Assembly (NCBI GenBank): GCA_019310485.1
Contig: JAFDEF010000044.1
Coordinates: forward strand, 1 to 34,595
Length of the DNA: 34,595 nt
Reading direction: 5' to 3'
Origin: Deltaproteobacteria bacterium
GTDB lineage: Bacteria > Desulfobacterota > DSM-4660 > Desulfatiglandales > HGW-15
Each line of letters begins with the position of its first letter. Positions within the stretch are counted from its first letter, which is position 1. Position numbers and translations under genes: made by a program. This document shows positions 1 to 10,494 of the stretch, in pieces. The notes under the pieces were generated by a model that ran no database searches, had not been told where the DNA came from, and saw only the letters and a list, made by a program, of their open reading frames with translations.

Positions 1-50
1 GATTTTTTGCTCACGCTGTAGGAAAAAATGGCCATCATATTTTCACATGA

Positions 51-104
51 GTCATCGATGTCTTGAACCTTTTAACCGTTAGACTTGGGTCATCGATGTC
101 TTGG
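51..104 (+). repeat. two direct copies of a CATCGATG-centred repeat (left edge)
   Basis: GTCATCGATGTCTTGAAC occurs at 51-68 and GTCATCGATGTCTTGG at 89-104, about 38 bp apart. The same unit recurs three times at the other end of the window (34490-34567) on the opposite strand, so the window is bracketed by inverted groups of one repeat. The core CATCGATG is itself palindromic. Clustered subterminal copies resemble the ends of some insertion sequences, but no transposase lies inside the window, so the identity is not established. Confidence 0.75.
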
Positions 105-122
105 ACTTTGACAAGTAAACCC

Positions 123-151
123 TTGACGCCGGAAGGCTAAAAGCTTAATGA
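123..151 (+). promoter_or_regulatory. possible sigma70 promoter for ligA-polX
   Basis: TTGACG at 123-128 is followed after 17 bp by TAATGA at 146-151, roughly 75 bp before the ligA start codon. The -35 is good and the -10 is mediocre. It is the only recognisable promoter-like pair upstream of the two-gene unit. Confidence 0.3.
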
Positions 152-2245
<2,094 letters not shown>

Positions 2246-2272
2246 CAAACTTTCATTGGAGCCGAACAAAAG

Positions 2273-3982
2273 ATGACAAACCAGGAAATTACAGATATTC
2301 TGGTTCATATCTCCCAGATACTTGACATTCAAGGGGAAAACCCTTTCAAGACAAGGGCATACCTGAGGGCTGCACAGACCATCTCCTCCCTAACATTCCA
2401 GTTAAATTCCCTTGAGAACAGAAAGGAGATAGGAAAGTTACCGGGTATAGGGTCAGGAATCGCCAAGAAGATAGAAGAACTCCTTGAGACAGGCAAGCTA
2501 GGCTATTACGAAGATTTAAAGAAATCCAAATACGCCCCCCTGACTGAATTCCTGAAAATCCCTGGAATCGGACCAAAGCATGCCAGACTTGTGCACGATA
2601 AGCTGGGGATAAAAACAGTGGAAGAACTCGAAAAAGCAGCCGCAGATGGAAAACTCAGGGTCTTACCCGGTCTCGGGGAAAAAGCTGAAAAAAACATACT
2701 CCAGGGTATCCAGCAAATGCGAAAATACAAGGAGAGGTTCCCCTTAGCCTTCATCTACCCGAGGGCAATGGCTATCCTGGAGGACTTGAAGAAGCTAAAA
2801 GAGATAAAAAAGATCACCATTGCCGGCTCCCTGAGGCGAATGAGAGATACGATTGCTGACGCGGATGTCCTGGCAGTATCAGACAATCCTGAAAAGATAA
2901 TGGAGGCTTTTATAAACTTGCCCCAAGTTGCGCAAGTAGTTGCCCATGGACATACCAAATCCAGCATTGTGACCAAGGACCGTTTCCAGGTTGACCTCAG
3001 GGTCGTTGGCGCTGAAAGCTTTGGGGCTGCCTCACATTATTTCACGGGCTCCAAAGCGCACAACATACGAATTCGTTCTCTTGGCGTTGACAAAGGGCTC
3101 AAGATAAACGAATACGGGGTATTCAGGAAAGACAAAAGAATCGCAGGAAAGACCGAAGAGGAGGTATTTAGCTCTGTTGATCTTCCTTATATTCCTCCTG
3201 AACTAAGAGAAGACCGGGGCGAGATCGAGGCAGCCCAGAAGGGAAACCTTCCTTCCCTTGTGGAGGCAAGGTATATAAAGGGAGACTTGCACGTTCACAC
3301 CAATTGGAGTGATGGAAACAATACGATTGAAGAAATGGCGATGGCAGCCAGGAGAAAAGGATACCACTACGTGGCTATCTGTGATCATGCCTCCAGTATG
3401 GGGATTGTCCACGGGCTGTCCGCAGAAAGGGTTCAAAGACAAATAATAGAAATTAGGAAAGTAAACAAGAACTTCAAAAACTTCAGGGTACTGTGCGGAA
3501 CAGAAGTCGATATAAAACCCGACGGCGAACTTGACCTTGACAGCGATACGCTCAGAGCTCTGGATATTGTCGTTGCAGCCGTTCACAGCAAGTTCACACA
3601 GCCCGAAAAAGAGATGACAAGAAGAATCGTTAGAGCCATTGAAAATCCCAGTGTCCATATAATTGCCCATCCAACAGGCAGGATCATAGGCAAAAGGGAA
3701 CCCTACGAAGTTGACATGGACAAGGTCATGGATGCGTGTAAGGCCAATGGAAAAATCCTTGAGCTCAATGCTTATCCCGAAAGGCTGGATCTTTCCGATA
3801 TTCATTGCAGAAAAGCAAAGGAAAAAGGAATCAAGATTGCTATCTCAACGGATGCCCATATGACTGATCATCTCGAATGGATAAGCTTTGGTATCGCAAC
3901 TGCCAGAAGAGGTTGGATCGAGCCCAAGGATGTGGTCAACACCATGACCCTCGCAAAATTACTCAATTACCTGAGACACTAG
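2273..3982 (+). CDS. polX: DNA polymerase/3'-5' exonuclease PolX (family X with PHP domain)
   Basis: A bacterial family X DNA polymerase, expected to fill short gaps in base-excision repair and to carry a metal-dependent exonuclease/AP endonuclease activity in its PHP domain. The 569 residues match the usual 570-580. Helix-hairpin-helix motifs occur near residues 48-125 (GIGSGIAKKI, IPGIGPKHARL). The nucleotidyltransferase motif GSLRR lies near 183, followed by the DAD metal-binding aspartates near 195, with the third aspartate in FQVDLR near 239. The PHP domain begins at about 338 with GDLHVHTNWSDG and continues with CDHAS, GTEVDI, AAVHS, IAHPTGR and STDAHM, so the metal ligands look intact. 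The gene follows ligA closely and probably shares its transcript. Confidence 0.97.
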   Translation: MTNQEITDILVHISQILDIQGENPFKTRAYLRAAQTISSLTFQLNSLENRKEIGKLPGIGSGIAKKIEELLETGKLGYYEDLKKSKYAPLTEFLKIPGIGPKHARLVHDKLGIKTVEELEKAAADGKLRVLPGLGEKAEKNILQGIQQMRKYKERFPLAFIYPRAMAILEDLKKLKEIKKITIAGSLRRMRDTIADADVLAVSDNPEKIMEAFINLPQVAQVVAHGHTKSSIVTKDRFQVDLRVVGAESFGAASHYFTGSKAHNIRIRSLGVDKGLKINEYGVFRKDKRIAGKTEEEVFSSVDLPYIPPELREDRGEIEAAQKGNLPSLVEARYIKGDLHVHTNWSDGNNTIEEMAMAARRKGYHYVAICDHASSMGIVHGLSAERVQRQIIEIRKVNKNFKNFRVLCGTEVDIKPDGELDLDSDTLRALDIVVAAVHSKFTQPEKEMTRRIVRAIENPSVHIIAHPTGRIIGKREPYEVDMDKVMDACKANGKILELNAYPERLDLSDIHCRKAKEKGIKIAISTDAHMTDHLEWISFGIATARRGWIEPKDVVNTMTLAKLLNYLRH

Positions 3983-4088
3983 TCCGGGAGATGCCTGATC
4001 AGCCATCAAGTCATCATCTGCGCGGGCAAGCCCCCCATCGCTCTCCTTCAACTGAGCTCAGGGTCGCTAGAGCTACCGCCTCCAGTCC

Positions 4089-4973
4089 CTACGTTGTTGC
4101 GCCAAAGGTGGAGTTGGTAAGGTAAACTCCTGAAATGACAAGCAATGTGCCGACAAGCAGAGAAGGGGATACCGGCTCTCCGAGCATCAGGAATGCCAGT
4201 ACAATCGCACTTATGGGAACAAAATTGATAAACTGTCCCGCCTTAGTGGGACCGATTGCTTTTATGCCTTCATAGTACCAGACAAATCCTATCACAGTCC
4301 CGAAAATACCCAGATAAGAGATGCTGATCCAGTCCATGCCCGAGTAATGGTAAAAATTACGTATCAGTCCCTCAAAACTTGCAGGAATAAAAAGACAGGC
4401 AGCGCCCACTACCGAAGAGTAGGTAACGGAGACAAGCGGACTGAGCTCTCTCATTACCACTTTGCCAATTAAGGAGTAAGCGACCCAGCTCCCAACGCAC
4501 CCGAGAATAAAGACTTCTCCCCATCCTACACCACCTGATAATATTTGGCCTAGGCTCCCTCTGGAGATCACAACAATTGCGCCAATTACTGATATAATAA
4601 TGCCTGATATTTTGATCCAGCTAAGCTTCTCGTCAAAAAAATAAGCTGCCAGAAGGGCAATAAATACCGGGTTGTTTGCTATGATCACCGAGGCTCGTCC
4701 GGCATTAACCAGCTTCAACCCTTTGAAGAAAAATACATTGTATGCAAATACGCCAGTCATACCGAGAAAAATAAGGGGCAGCACCTGCTCTTTCCCGAAG
4801 CGCGGCAAGCTGTTTTCCGCTCGCCATGTGAGTAGCAAAAGCAGTATCGAGGCAATGGCAAATCGTAGAAAAGCTGCTGAGAAAGGGCCTACGTCTCTGA
4901 CAACATACCTGCCTGCAATGAATGTACCACCCCAGAAAAAAGCTGTCAGAAGCAATTTCAGGTAAACCATCAT
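4089..4973 (-). CDS. EamA/DMT-family transporter
   Basis: A 294-residue inner-membrane protein of the drug/metabolite transporter superfamily. The roughly ten hydrophobic segments form two EamA repeats. The N-terminal FFWGGTFIAGRYVVR and the C-terminal-half LGIFGTVIGFVWYYEGIK with GPTKAGQFINFVPISA are typical of the family. Members usually export amino acids or other metabolites, but the substrate cannot be read from sequence. It starts 18 bp after the ferredoxin gene at 4992 and is the last gene of the 2-oxoacid oxidoreductase run, so it may export a product of that pathway (inference). GGTGG precedes the first ATG; a second ATG follows directly and either could be used. Confidence 0.92.
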   Translation of the reverse strand: MMVYLKLLLTAFFWGGTFIAGRYVVRDVGPFSAAFLRFAIASILLLLLTWRAENSLPRFGKEQVLPLIFLGMTGVFAYNVFFFKGLKLVNAGRASVIIANNPVFIALLAAYFFDEKLSWIKISGIIISVIGAIVVISRGSLGQILSGGVGWGEVFILGCVGSWVAYSLIGKVVMRELSPLVSVTYSSVVGAACLFIPASFEGLIRNFYHYSGMDWISISYLGIFGTVIGFVWYYEGIKAIGPTKAGQFINFVPISAIVLAFLMLGEPVSPSLLVGTLLVISGVYLTNSTFGATT

Positions 4974-4991
4974 TAACTTACCACCACACCT

Positions 4992-5306
4992 TTATTCTTC
5001 CGGGACCATGGAGATTGCTCCCTTGGGGCAAATAAAGGCACAAAGTCCACAACCTTTACAATAATCATAGTCAATCTCAATATGACCGGTCTCTTTGTTA
5101 CGTGTAATACACAAATCAGGACAAAAGAAGCGGCATAAGTCGCAACTATGGCAGGTAATACTGGCTAGGCAACGCCCTGCTTCTCTTGAAGCAGCATCTT
5201 CATCCAGGCCCGGCGCTGGGACATAATTATCCTGAAGGTCCTCAACATATTGCCTTTGTTGAACTTGCTGGCGGTGTATTATTTTCAGCTCACATTGCCC
5301 TTGCAT
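4992..5306 (-). CDS. 2[4Fe-4S] ferredoxin, delta-subunit-like
   Basis: A 104-residue protein with two cysteine clusters: CHSCDLCRFFCP (about residues 52-63) and CKGCGLCAFICP (about 83-94). This is the arrangement of pyruvate/2-oxoacid:ferredoxin oxidoreductase delta subunits and of ferredoxins encoded next to GltD-like proteins. The N-terminal 45 residues are not ferredoxin-like and could dock to a partner. It lies 11 bp after the GltD-like gene and is probably translated with it. It most likely carries electrons between the thiamine-dependent oxidoreductase and the flavoprotein upstream in the operon. Confidence 0.9.
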   Translation of the reverse strand: MQGQCELKIIHRQQVQQRQYVEDLQDNYVPAPGLDEDAASREAGRCLASITCHSCDLCRFFCPDLCITRNKETGHIEIDYDYCKGCGLCAFICPKGAISMVPEE

Positions 5307-5317
5307 CTATTGTCTTC

Positions 5318-6733
5318 CTACTGTTCCTTGCCTTTTCCAGCACCGGCAAGATAGAGATCAACAGCCCTCGCTGCTTTTATGCCACTTGCCATGGCCTGAA
5401 CAACACTTGTTGGGCCGGTCACAAAATCTCCTGCTACAAATACTCCCTTAATGTTTGTGGACATTTTGTTTTCATCAATCGCCATGGATTTTTTCCTGTC
5501 ACCTTTTAGTTCCAGCCCGCGAAGTACATCAGAATACTCCGGCTCTTGGCCGATTGCTGCTATTACGCTATCAGTTTTTAGAGTAAATTCGCTCCCCTTT
5601 ACCGGGCAAGGCTTGCCACGGCCAGAGTCATCTGTTCCGCGGAGCTCTGTTTTTACACACTCAAGGCCCGCTACCCTGCCCCGGGATGAAATTATGCGTG
5701 TCGGGGCTACGAAGAAATCTATCCCCACGCCTTCCCTGAGTGCCTCTTTGAGCTCATCCCTGTCAGCAGGCATTTCATTCGGGCCCCTCCGGTAAAGGAT
5801 AGTCACGTTTGTTGCGCCAGCCCGCAGCGCGGAGCGAGCGGTATCAAGGGCTGCATTTCCACCTCCAATTACAAGCACCTTCTCACCCAGGCGAACCTCA
5901 CGACGCTCTGCGATGGCTCTCAGCAGATCCAGGCAATCAAAATATCCCTCCATTTTGAGCTCGCCCTCGATGTTGAGTTTAAGGCCTCTTTGCGTTCCAG
6001 TAGCTACTATCAGTGCCGTGGTTCCGCGTTTCTCAAGGTCCGTCACTTTCACGTCATGACCAAACCTGACGCCTGTCTGAATACCAACCCCCATTTTCAT
6101 GATGTATTCAATATCGCGGTTGATAACATCTCTTGGCAACCTGAACTCAGGGATAGCCCAGGCAAGCATGCCTCCGGGTTTTGAATATGATTCTAAAATG
6201 TCGACCCGGTAACCGATCTTCGCAAGCTCGTGGGCAGCAGCCAAGCCGGAAGGCCCTGACCCAATAATGCTCACTTGTCCTTTGCCTGTCTTCTGTCTTG
6301 CGGGCAGTAGGGGATCAACGCGCTCATAATCGCAAACGAACCTCTTCAACAGCTTGATTGCGAGGGGTTCATCAACGAGGCCCCTGGTGCAGGAAAGCTC
6401 GCAAGGATGATCGCATACGTACCCGCAAACTGAAGGAAGTGGATTGGTTTCCCTGATCAGCTGAAAGGCCTCCTTCAATCTGCCTTGAACTATAAGTTTT
6501 ATGTACCCTGCTACGTCCTGCCCCAAAGGACAGGCTGTTTGGCATCGAGGCCGGCCTTCACAGTATACCCTTGCCTCCTGATCTCTTGCACTATATATCC
6601 TTCCCCGGAGGCTGTCCGGCTCCTGGCGCATCTCGAGCATGATCTCCGCCGGACAGTGTCCGGAGCATACTGAACACGCCTCGCATTTTTTATGATCAAT
6701 GACCGGCCTGAAGGTTCTTCCTAGAACGGTCAT
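5318..6733 (-). CDS. GltD-like FAD/NAD(P)-binding Fe-S oxidoreductase with N-terminal ferredoxin motif
   Basis: A 471-residue flavoprotein related to the small subunit of glutamate synthase. An N-terminal CEACSVCSGHCP motif (about residues 17-28) is followed by the cysteine-rich GltD region (CQTACPLGQD, CGYVCDHPCELSC). The FAD Rossmann motif GSGPSGLAAAHELAKIGY lies near 155, the NAD(P) motif GGGNAALDTARSALRAG near 290, and the second FAD motif GVFVAGDFVTGP near 430. The chosen ATG at 6733 has an ideal AGGAGG and forms an ATGA overlap with the stop of the gamma-subunit gene; the longer frame to 6772 lacks such support. The context suggests it shuttles electrons between ferredoxin and NAD(P)H for the 2-oxoacid oxidoreductase. 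No glutamate synthase large subunit is present, so glutamate synthesis is unlikely. Confidence 0.9.
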   Translation of the reverse strand: MTVLGRTFRPVIDHKKCEACSVCSGHCPAEIMLEMRQEPDSLRGRIYSARDQEARVYCEGRPRCQTACPLGQDVAGYIKLIVQGRLKEAFQLIRETNPLPSVCGYVCDHPCELSCTRGLVDEPLAIKLLKRFVCDYERVDPLLPARQKTGKGQVSIIGSGPSGLAAAHELAKIGYRVDILESYSKPGGMLAWAIPEFRLPRDVINRDIEYIMKMGVGIQTGVRFGHDVKVTDLEKRGTTALIVATGTQRGLKLNIEGELKMEGYFDCLDLLRAIAERREVRLGEKVLVIGGGNAALDTARSALRAGATNVTILYRRGPNEMPADRDELKEALREGVGIDFFVAPTRIISSRGRVAGLECVKTELRGTDDSGRGKPCPVKGSEFTLKTDSVIAAIGQEPEYSDVLRGLELKGDRKKSMAIDENKMSTNIKGVFVAGDFVTGPTSVVQAMASGIKAARAVDLYLAGAGKGKEQ

Positions 6734-7287
6734 ACCTCCTGAACCCCCTTTAAGTGTTCTCCAAGGCTCCATCCAAGCTCAAACGCTTTCAGATTTGCTT
6801 CTCTAAAACGCTCGGGTACATTTTCGTGGATTGAAGCAGCAAAGGATGACTTTGTAACCACTTCAGCAACCCTTAAACATGCTCCCAGGATGATCATATT
6901 TGCGCTTTGTTTTTGCAGTATTTCCTTTACAGCATAAGAGGTGGCTGCTACTCCAACCTGCTCTACGCATTCCAGTTTTTTCGGGCTAATCATTCCGCTG
7001 TCATAGAATATGATCCCTTTAGGAGAAACTTCGCCGGAGTATGCGTCATAGGCTGGCTGGGACATAGAGATCAAGATGTCCGCCTCGATCACATGGGGGA
7101 AAACTATCGTCCTATCGGAAATAATCACGTCAGCCCGAGCATACCCGCCTCTTGCCTGGGCTCCGTATGAACTCGACCCTGCGACCCATTTTCCATCCTT
7201 TATGGCCGCATATCCCAGAATTGTTCCTGCCAGAACCACGCCCTGTCCTCCGTAACCGCACAACCTGACCTGCCTAATCTCTTGCAC
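6730..7287 (-). CDS. 2-oxoacid:ferredoxin oxidoreductase, gamma subunit
   Basis: The 185 residues match the POR/KOR gamma family. The N-terminal QVRLCGYGGQGVVLAGTILG and the SSSYGAQARGGYARADVIIS segment are hallmark motifs that help bind CoA and position the alpha-beta core. It overlaps the beta-subunit gene by 14 bp and the following flavoprotein gene by 4 bp, which indicates translational coupling. Together with alpha and beta it would decarboxylate a 2-oxoacid to an acyl-CoA, reducing ferredoxin, in the cytoplasm. The substrate (2-oxoglutarate, branched-chain or another oxoacid) cannot be fixed from sequence alone. Confidence 0.94.
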   Translation of the reverse strand: MQEIRQVRLCGYGGQGVVLAGTILGYAAIKDGKWVAGSSSYGAQARGGYARADVIISDRTIVFPHVIEADILISMSQPAYDAYSGEVSPKGIIFYDSGMISPKKLECVEQVGVAATSYAVKEILQKQSANMIILGACLRVAEVVTKSSFAASIHENVPERFREANLKAFELGWSLGEHLKGVQEV

Positions 7288-8041
7288 CAGTGAACTCTCC
7301 GGTTATGATTTTTCCCCTGAGGTCTTCTTCGCTGAGGTGTTCAGCCTCTTCTTTTGAAATGCAACGCTCCAGAAGCAAAGCGATCATCTCGGTTGGCGAG
7401 TCATACTGATTCCTTCTCCCAAACTGGGTGGGACACGGAGATAGCACTTCGATAAAAGAGAACCCGTTAAGCTTAAGAGCTTTCTTTATGGCTTCCACCA
7501 GAGACAGGGGCTGCGTTACTGAGTATCGAGCCACATAGGAGCCTCCTGCGCCGAGCACAAGCTGGCAAAGATCAAAAGGGCGATAGATGTTCCCGCCCGG
7601 CGACGTGGCTGAAAGCGAGCCCAGTGGAGTCGTTGAAGCAGTCTGCCCGCCCGTCATCCCGTAGATCATATTGTTGGCGCATATAACGGTGAGGTCCGTA
7701 TCCCGCCTTGCAGCATGGATCAGGTGATTTCCCCCGATAGAGGCCAGGTCTCCGTCCCCGCTTATCACCATTACATTGAGAGCCGGGTTGAACATCTTGG
7801 CTCCCGTGGCAAAAGCTATGGCGCGGCCATGCAAGGTGTGCAGCGTATCAGCGTTGAAATGTGGGCTCGGTATCCAACCCGCGCACCCTATGCCTGATAC
7901 GAAAAGCATTTTATCCATGGACTCTCCCAACTCGTCAATGGCCCGCAGAATAAGGTTCATCAAAATTCCATGTCCGCAGCCCGGGCAAAACGGGGTGGAT
8001 TTTATCTCTGGTCGAAGATATTTTTCCAGGTCTCTGGCCAT
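7274..8041 (-). CDS. 2-oxoacid:ferredoxin oxidoreductase, beta subunit (TPP-binding)
   Basis: The 255-residue thiamine-diphosphate subunit contains FCPGCGHGILMNLILRA at the N-terminus, GIGCAGW, and the TPP/Mg motif GDGDLASIGGNHLIHAARR followed by ANNMIYGMTGGQ. These are KorB-type motifs. The ATG at 8041 overlaps the alpha-subunit stop in a TAATG junction, so the two are co-translated. The CPGCG cysteines suggest binding of an Fe-S centre, as in related short OFORs. It acts with the alpha and gamma subunits, with the ferredoxin at 4992 as the likely electron acceptor. Confidence 0.95.
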   Translation of the reverse strand: MARDLEKYLRPEIKSTPFCPGCGHGILMNLILRAIDELGESMDKMLFVSGIGCAGWIPSPHFNADTLHTLHGRAIAFATGAKMFNPALNVMVISGDGDLASIGGNHLIHAARRDTDLTVICANNMIYGMTGGQTASTTPLGSLSATSPGGNIYRPFDLCQLVLGAGGSYVARYSVTQPLSLVEAIKKALKLNGFSFIEVLSPCPTQFGRRNQYDSPTEMIALLLERCISKEEAEHLSEEDLRGKIITGEFTGARD

Positions 8042-9183
8042 TAAAGCACTGCCTCCACTTCCCTAACTATTCTTTGCGGATGAATAATTTCACCATTGGT
8101 TTGATTGAGGCCGCTTACTTCACATCTTGCATATTTCATTACTTCGCCAAGTATCTGCCCCCTGTTCATTTCTGGAACTAGTACTTTTCTTGCGCTTCGC
8201 CCAACGTCCCGGATCGCTTCCTCTGGAAAAGGCCAAATAGTTTTGAGCCTTAACAGGCCTGCCCTTTTGCCCGTTTTTCTCAGCAGCTCAACTGCGAATA
8301 ATGCGCTCCTTGCTGTAAACCCGTAGGCAACCACCACGACCTCAGCGCCATCCAGATACCAGGATTCTGTATTTGCAATTTTCCCGCGGTTGGCCAGGAT
8401 CTTATTATTTATGCGCTCTACGAGTCTGGCGTGCGCCCGGGGATCATCAGTCTTTCTGATGCCGAATTCATCATGTGTTGATCCGGTAACAAGCAATCTC
8501 TCTCCTTCTCCGAATGCGGGCATGGGCGGTACACCATCCATCGAATCTGTTCCAAAAGGGGGGGTACCATGTTTTTTCACCCTGTTAAACACTCGCACTG
8601 TTGCCTGCACTTCAAGTCGCTCTCTAAGATGAGCCACTGCTTCCTCTCCCATAACAAAAACAGGGACTCTGTATTGCTCAGCAAGGTTGAATGCCTCAAT
8701 GCTATGCTCATACATTTCCTGCACAGACCATGGAGAAAGTGCGATAACCTGGTAGTCACCGTGAGAGCCCCATTTAGCCTGCATATAGTCTCCACTACCG
8801 ACCCGGGTCGCCTGTCCCGTGCCGGGGCCGGCCCTCTGTATGTCCACAACTACAAGCGGCGTTTCTGTAATGGCTGCATAACCTATGGCTTCCTGCATGA
8901 GGCTGAAACCCGGACCCGAGGTCGCGGTCATAGCTTTTGCTCCTGCCCACACCGCTCCTATAACAGAACAAATGGAGGCAAGCTCGTCTTCCATTTGCAT
9001 GAAAACACCACCAACCTCTTTGAAACGCACCGCAATCCTCTCCATGATTTCGCTCGAGGGTGTGATTGGGTATCCCGCGTAATACCGGCATCCTGCAGCA
9101 ATAGCCCCCTCGGCCACGGCCTCGTTTCCTGAAAAATAATAGCTCCCTGCCGGGAGCGTGCCCTTTATTTCCTGAAACGACAT
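8041..9183 (-). CDS. 2-oxoacid:ferredoxin oxidoreductase, alpha subunit (KorA-like)
   Basis: A 380-residue KorA/VorB-like subunit. The pyrimidine-binding domain starts with YYFSGNEAVAEGAIAAGCR and contains GYPITPSSEIMERIA, MEDELASI, SGPGFSLMQEAIGYA and RAGPGTGQATR. A C-terminal transketolase-like domain follows from about residue 265 (VVVVAYGFTARSA, LKTIWPFPEE, EMNRGQI). The start was set at the ATG at 9183, where the family normally begins and where GGGG lies upstream; the open frame runs on to a TTG at 9249, but that extension has no family match. It is the first of three overlapping subunit genes. The motifs fit 2-oxoglutarate or branched-chain oxoacid enzymes better than pyruvate enzymes, but specificity is uncertain. 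Confidence 0.94.
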   Translation of the reverse strand: MSFQEIKGTLPAGSYYFSGNEAVAEGAIAAGCRYYAGYPITPSSEIMERIAVRFKEVGGVFMQMEDELASICSVIGAVWAGAKAMTATSGPGFSLMQEAIGYAAITETPLVVVDIQRAGPGTGQATRVGSGDYMQAKWGSHGDYQVIALSPWSVQEMYEHSIEAFNLAEQYRVPVFVMGEEAVAHLRERLEVQATVRVFNRVKKHGTPPFGTDSMDGVPPMPAFGEGERLLVTGSTHDEFGIRKTDDPRAHARLVERINNKILANRGKIANTESWYLDGAEVVVVAYGFTARSALFAVELLRKTGKRAGLLRLKTIWPFPEEAIRDVGRSARKVLVPEMNRGQILGEVMKYARCEVSGLNQTNGEIIHPQRIVREVEAVL

Positions 9184-9321
9184 TTTGCAAAACCCCACTA
9201 TCAGGCAGGTGTGGCTACCATAGGGAAAAGCCGGTTCTGAGTCAAGCAACGTTTCGGGGCCCTTTGCGATGTCCGGCTCAAGAAGGAGGGCCGGGGAGGA
9301 GTGTTCGGGAAAGGTATTGTT

Positions 9322-10494
9322 TTAGACGATCTCTGCCTCACTCAACGGCTTTTCCTCCAGTATACGTTTCGGGCTAAAGATGGAAAGATCGAGTGCAGGA
9401 GATTTCCCTGTAATCAGCTCGGAAATATAGCGCCCCACGGCCGGTGCCTGTTGAAGCCCATGCCCTGAAAAACCGTTTGCCAGAAAAAAACCTTTCAACC
9501 CGGGCCACTCTCCCAAGATAGCATTACTATCAAGGGTATTTACTGCATAAAGCCCTGCCCACCCTCTTATTAGCTTAAGTGTGTCAAAGGCCGGAACGAA
9601 ACCGGCTAGTTCCGGCCACAGGCTTTCCGTGAACCTCCTCTCGTCCCAGCTAAAGTCAAACCCCACAGGGTCGTCCTCAAGCGATTTCCCTACAAGCAGG
9701 AGGTTACCGGTCTCGGTGCGAAAATAAAGCCCCGAGGGAAGCACGGTCAAAGGCAGGGGGCTGTCTGGCTTGACCTTTGTGTCAACGGCAAACACCTGTC
9801 GCTTAACTGGCTTAACTGGAAGATTAATTCCTGCTGTCCGCGCAATCTCCGCAGCCCATGCCCCGGCGCAGTTTACAATGTGCTCGGAGCCAAGACTATG
9901 CCCTGAGCTCAGCCTGACATCGGTGACCCGGCCCTTGACCGAGCCTATTTCCGCTGCTTCCCCTGTCACAAGATCCGCCCCCAGGAATTTCGCCTTTGCC
10001 CTGTAGGCCATCAGAAAGGCGTGAGGGTCAAGATGCCCGTCCTTAAAACCAAAAGTTCCTGCCTCAATCCCGGAAGTTTCATACAAAGGGTACTTTTCCT
10101 TGATTTCAGATGGTGACCACCATGCAACAGAGCATCCAAGATCCTTTTGCAGCTCAAAAGCCTTTTTCGCCACCCCCCGGCCATACAGATCCGCCAGGAA
10201 CAAGTTGCCCTGCTGCCGGTATGCAATGCAGGGCTTTTCGCCTTCAATAGCCATTTCATCCTCGAAGTTTTCCAGGACCTGAATAGTATATTGCGAAATC
10301 TGAATATTCTCTTTTAAGCTGAATTGAACCCTGACATTAGCTAGTGATAGCGTGGTGGAAGCCCTGGAGTAGGTGGGATCCCTCTCAATGACCGCCACCT
10401 TCAGGTTCCTGTCACCTTTTAGAAGATAGTAGGCCGTTGCGCAACCCATGATCCCCCCACCCACTATCACGACATCGTAAAGATTCTTTTTCAT
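9322..10494 (-). CDS. DAO-family FAD-dependent amine/amino-acid oxidase
   Basis: A 390-residue member of the D-amino-acid oxidase/sarcosine oxidase family. The FAD Rossmann motif IVGGGIMGCATAYYLL lies at residues 10-25, the FAD adenosine site ends with VIERD near 37, and the C-terminal FAD motif LANGFSGHGLQQAPAVGRYI lies near 345. This fold oxidises secondary or primary amines such as sarcosine, dimethylglycine, glycine or proline-like compounds. In anaerobes such enzymes usually pass electrons to a carrier rather than to oxygen. It is 138 bp upstream of the alpha-subunit start on the same strand, and diverges from a corrinoid methyltransferase cluster across a spacer of about 540 bp. A role in methylated-amine or N-methyl amino acid breakdown is therefore plausible but inferred. 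GAGAGG precedes the ATG. Confidence 0.88.
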   Translation of the reverse strand: MKKNLYDVVIVGGGIMGCATAYYLLKGDRNLKVAVIERDPTYSRASTTLSLANVRVQFSLKENIQISQYTIQVLENFEDEMAIEGEKPCIAYRQQGNLFLADLYGRGVAKKAFELQKDLGCSVAWWSPSEIKEKYPLYETSGIEAGTFGFKDGHLDPHAFLMAYRAKAKFLGADLVTGEAAEIGSVKGRVTDVRLSSGHSLGSEHIVNCAGAWAAEIARTAGINLPVKPVKRQVFAVDTKVKPDSPLPLTVLPSGLYFRTETGNLLLVGKSLEDDPVGFDFSWDERRFTESLWPELAGFVPAFDTLKLIRGWAGLYAVNTLDSNAILGEWPGLKGFFLANGFSGHGLQQAPAVGRYISELITGKSPALDLSIFSPKRILEEKPLSEAEIV

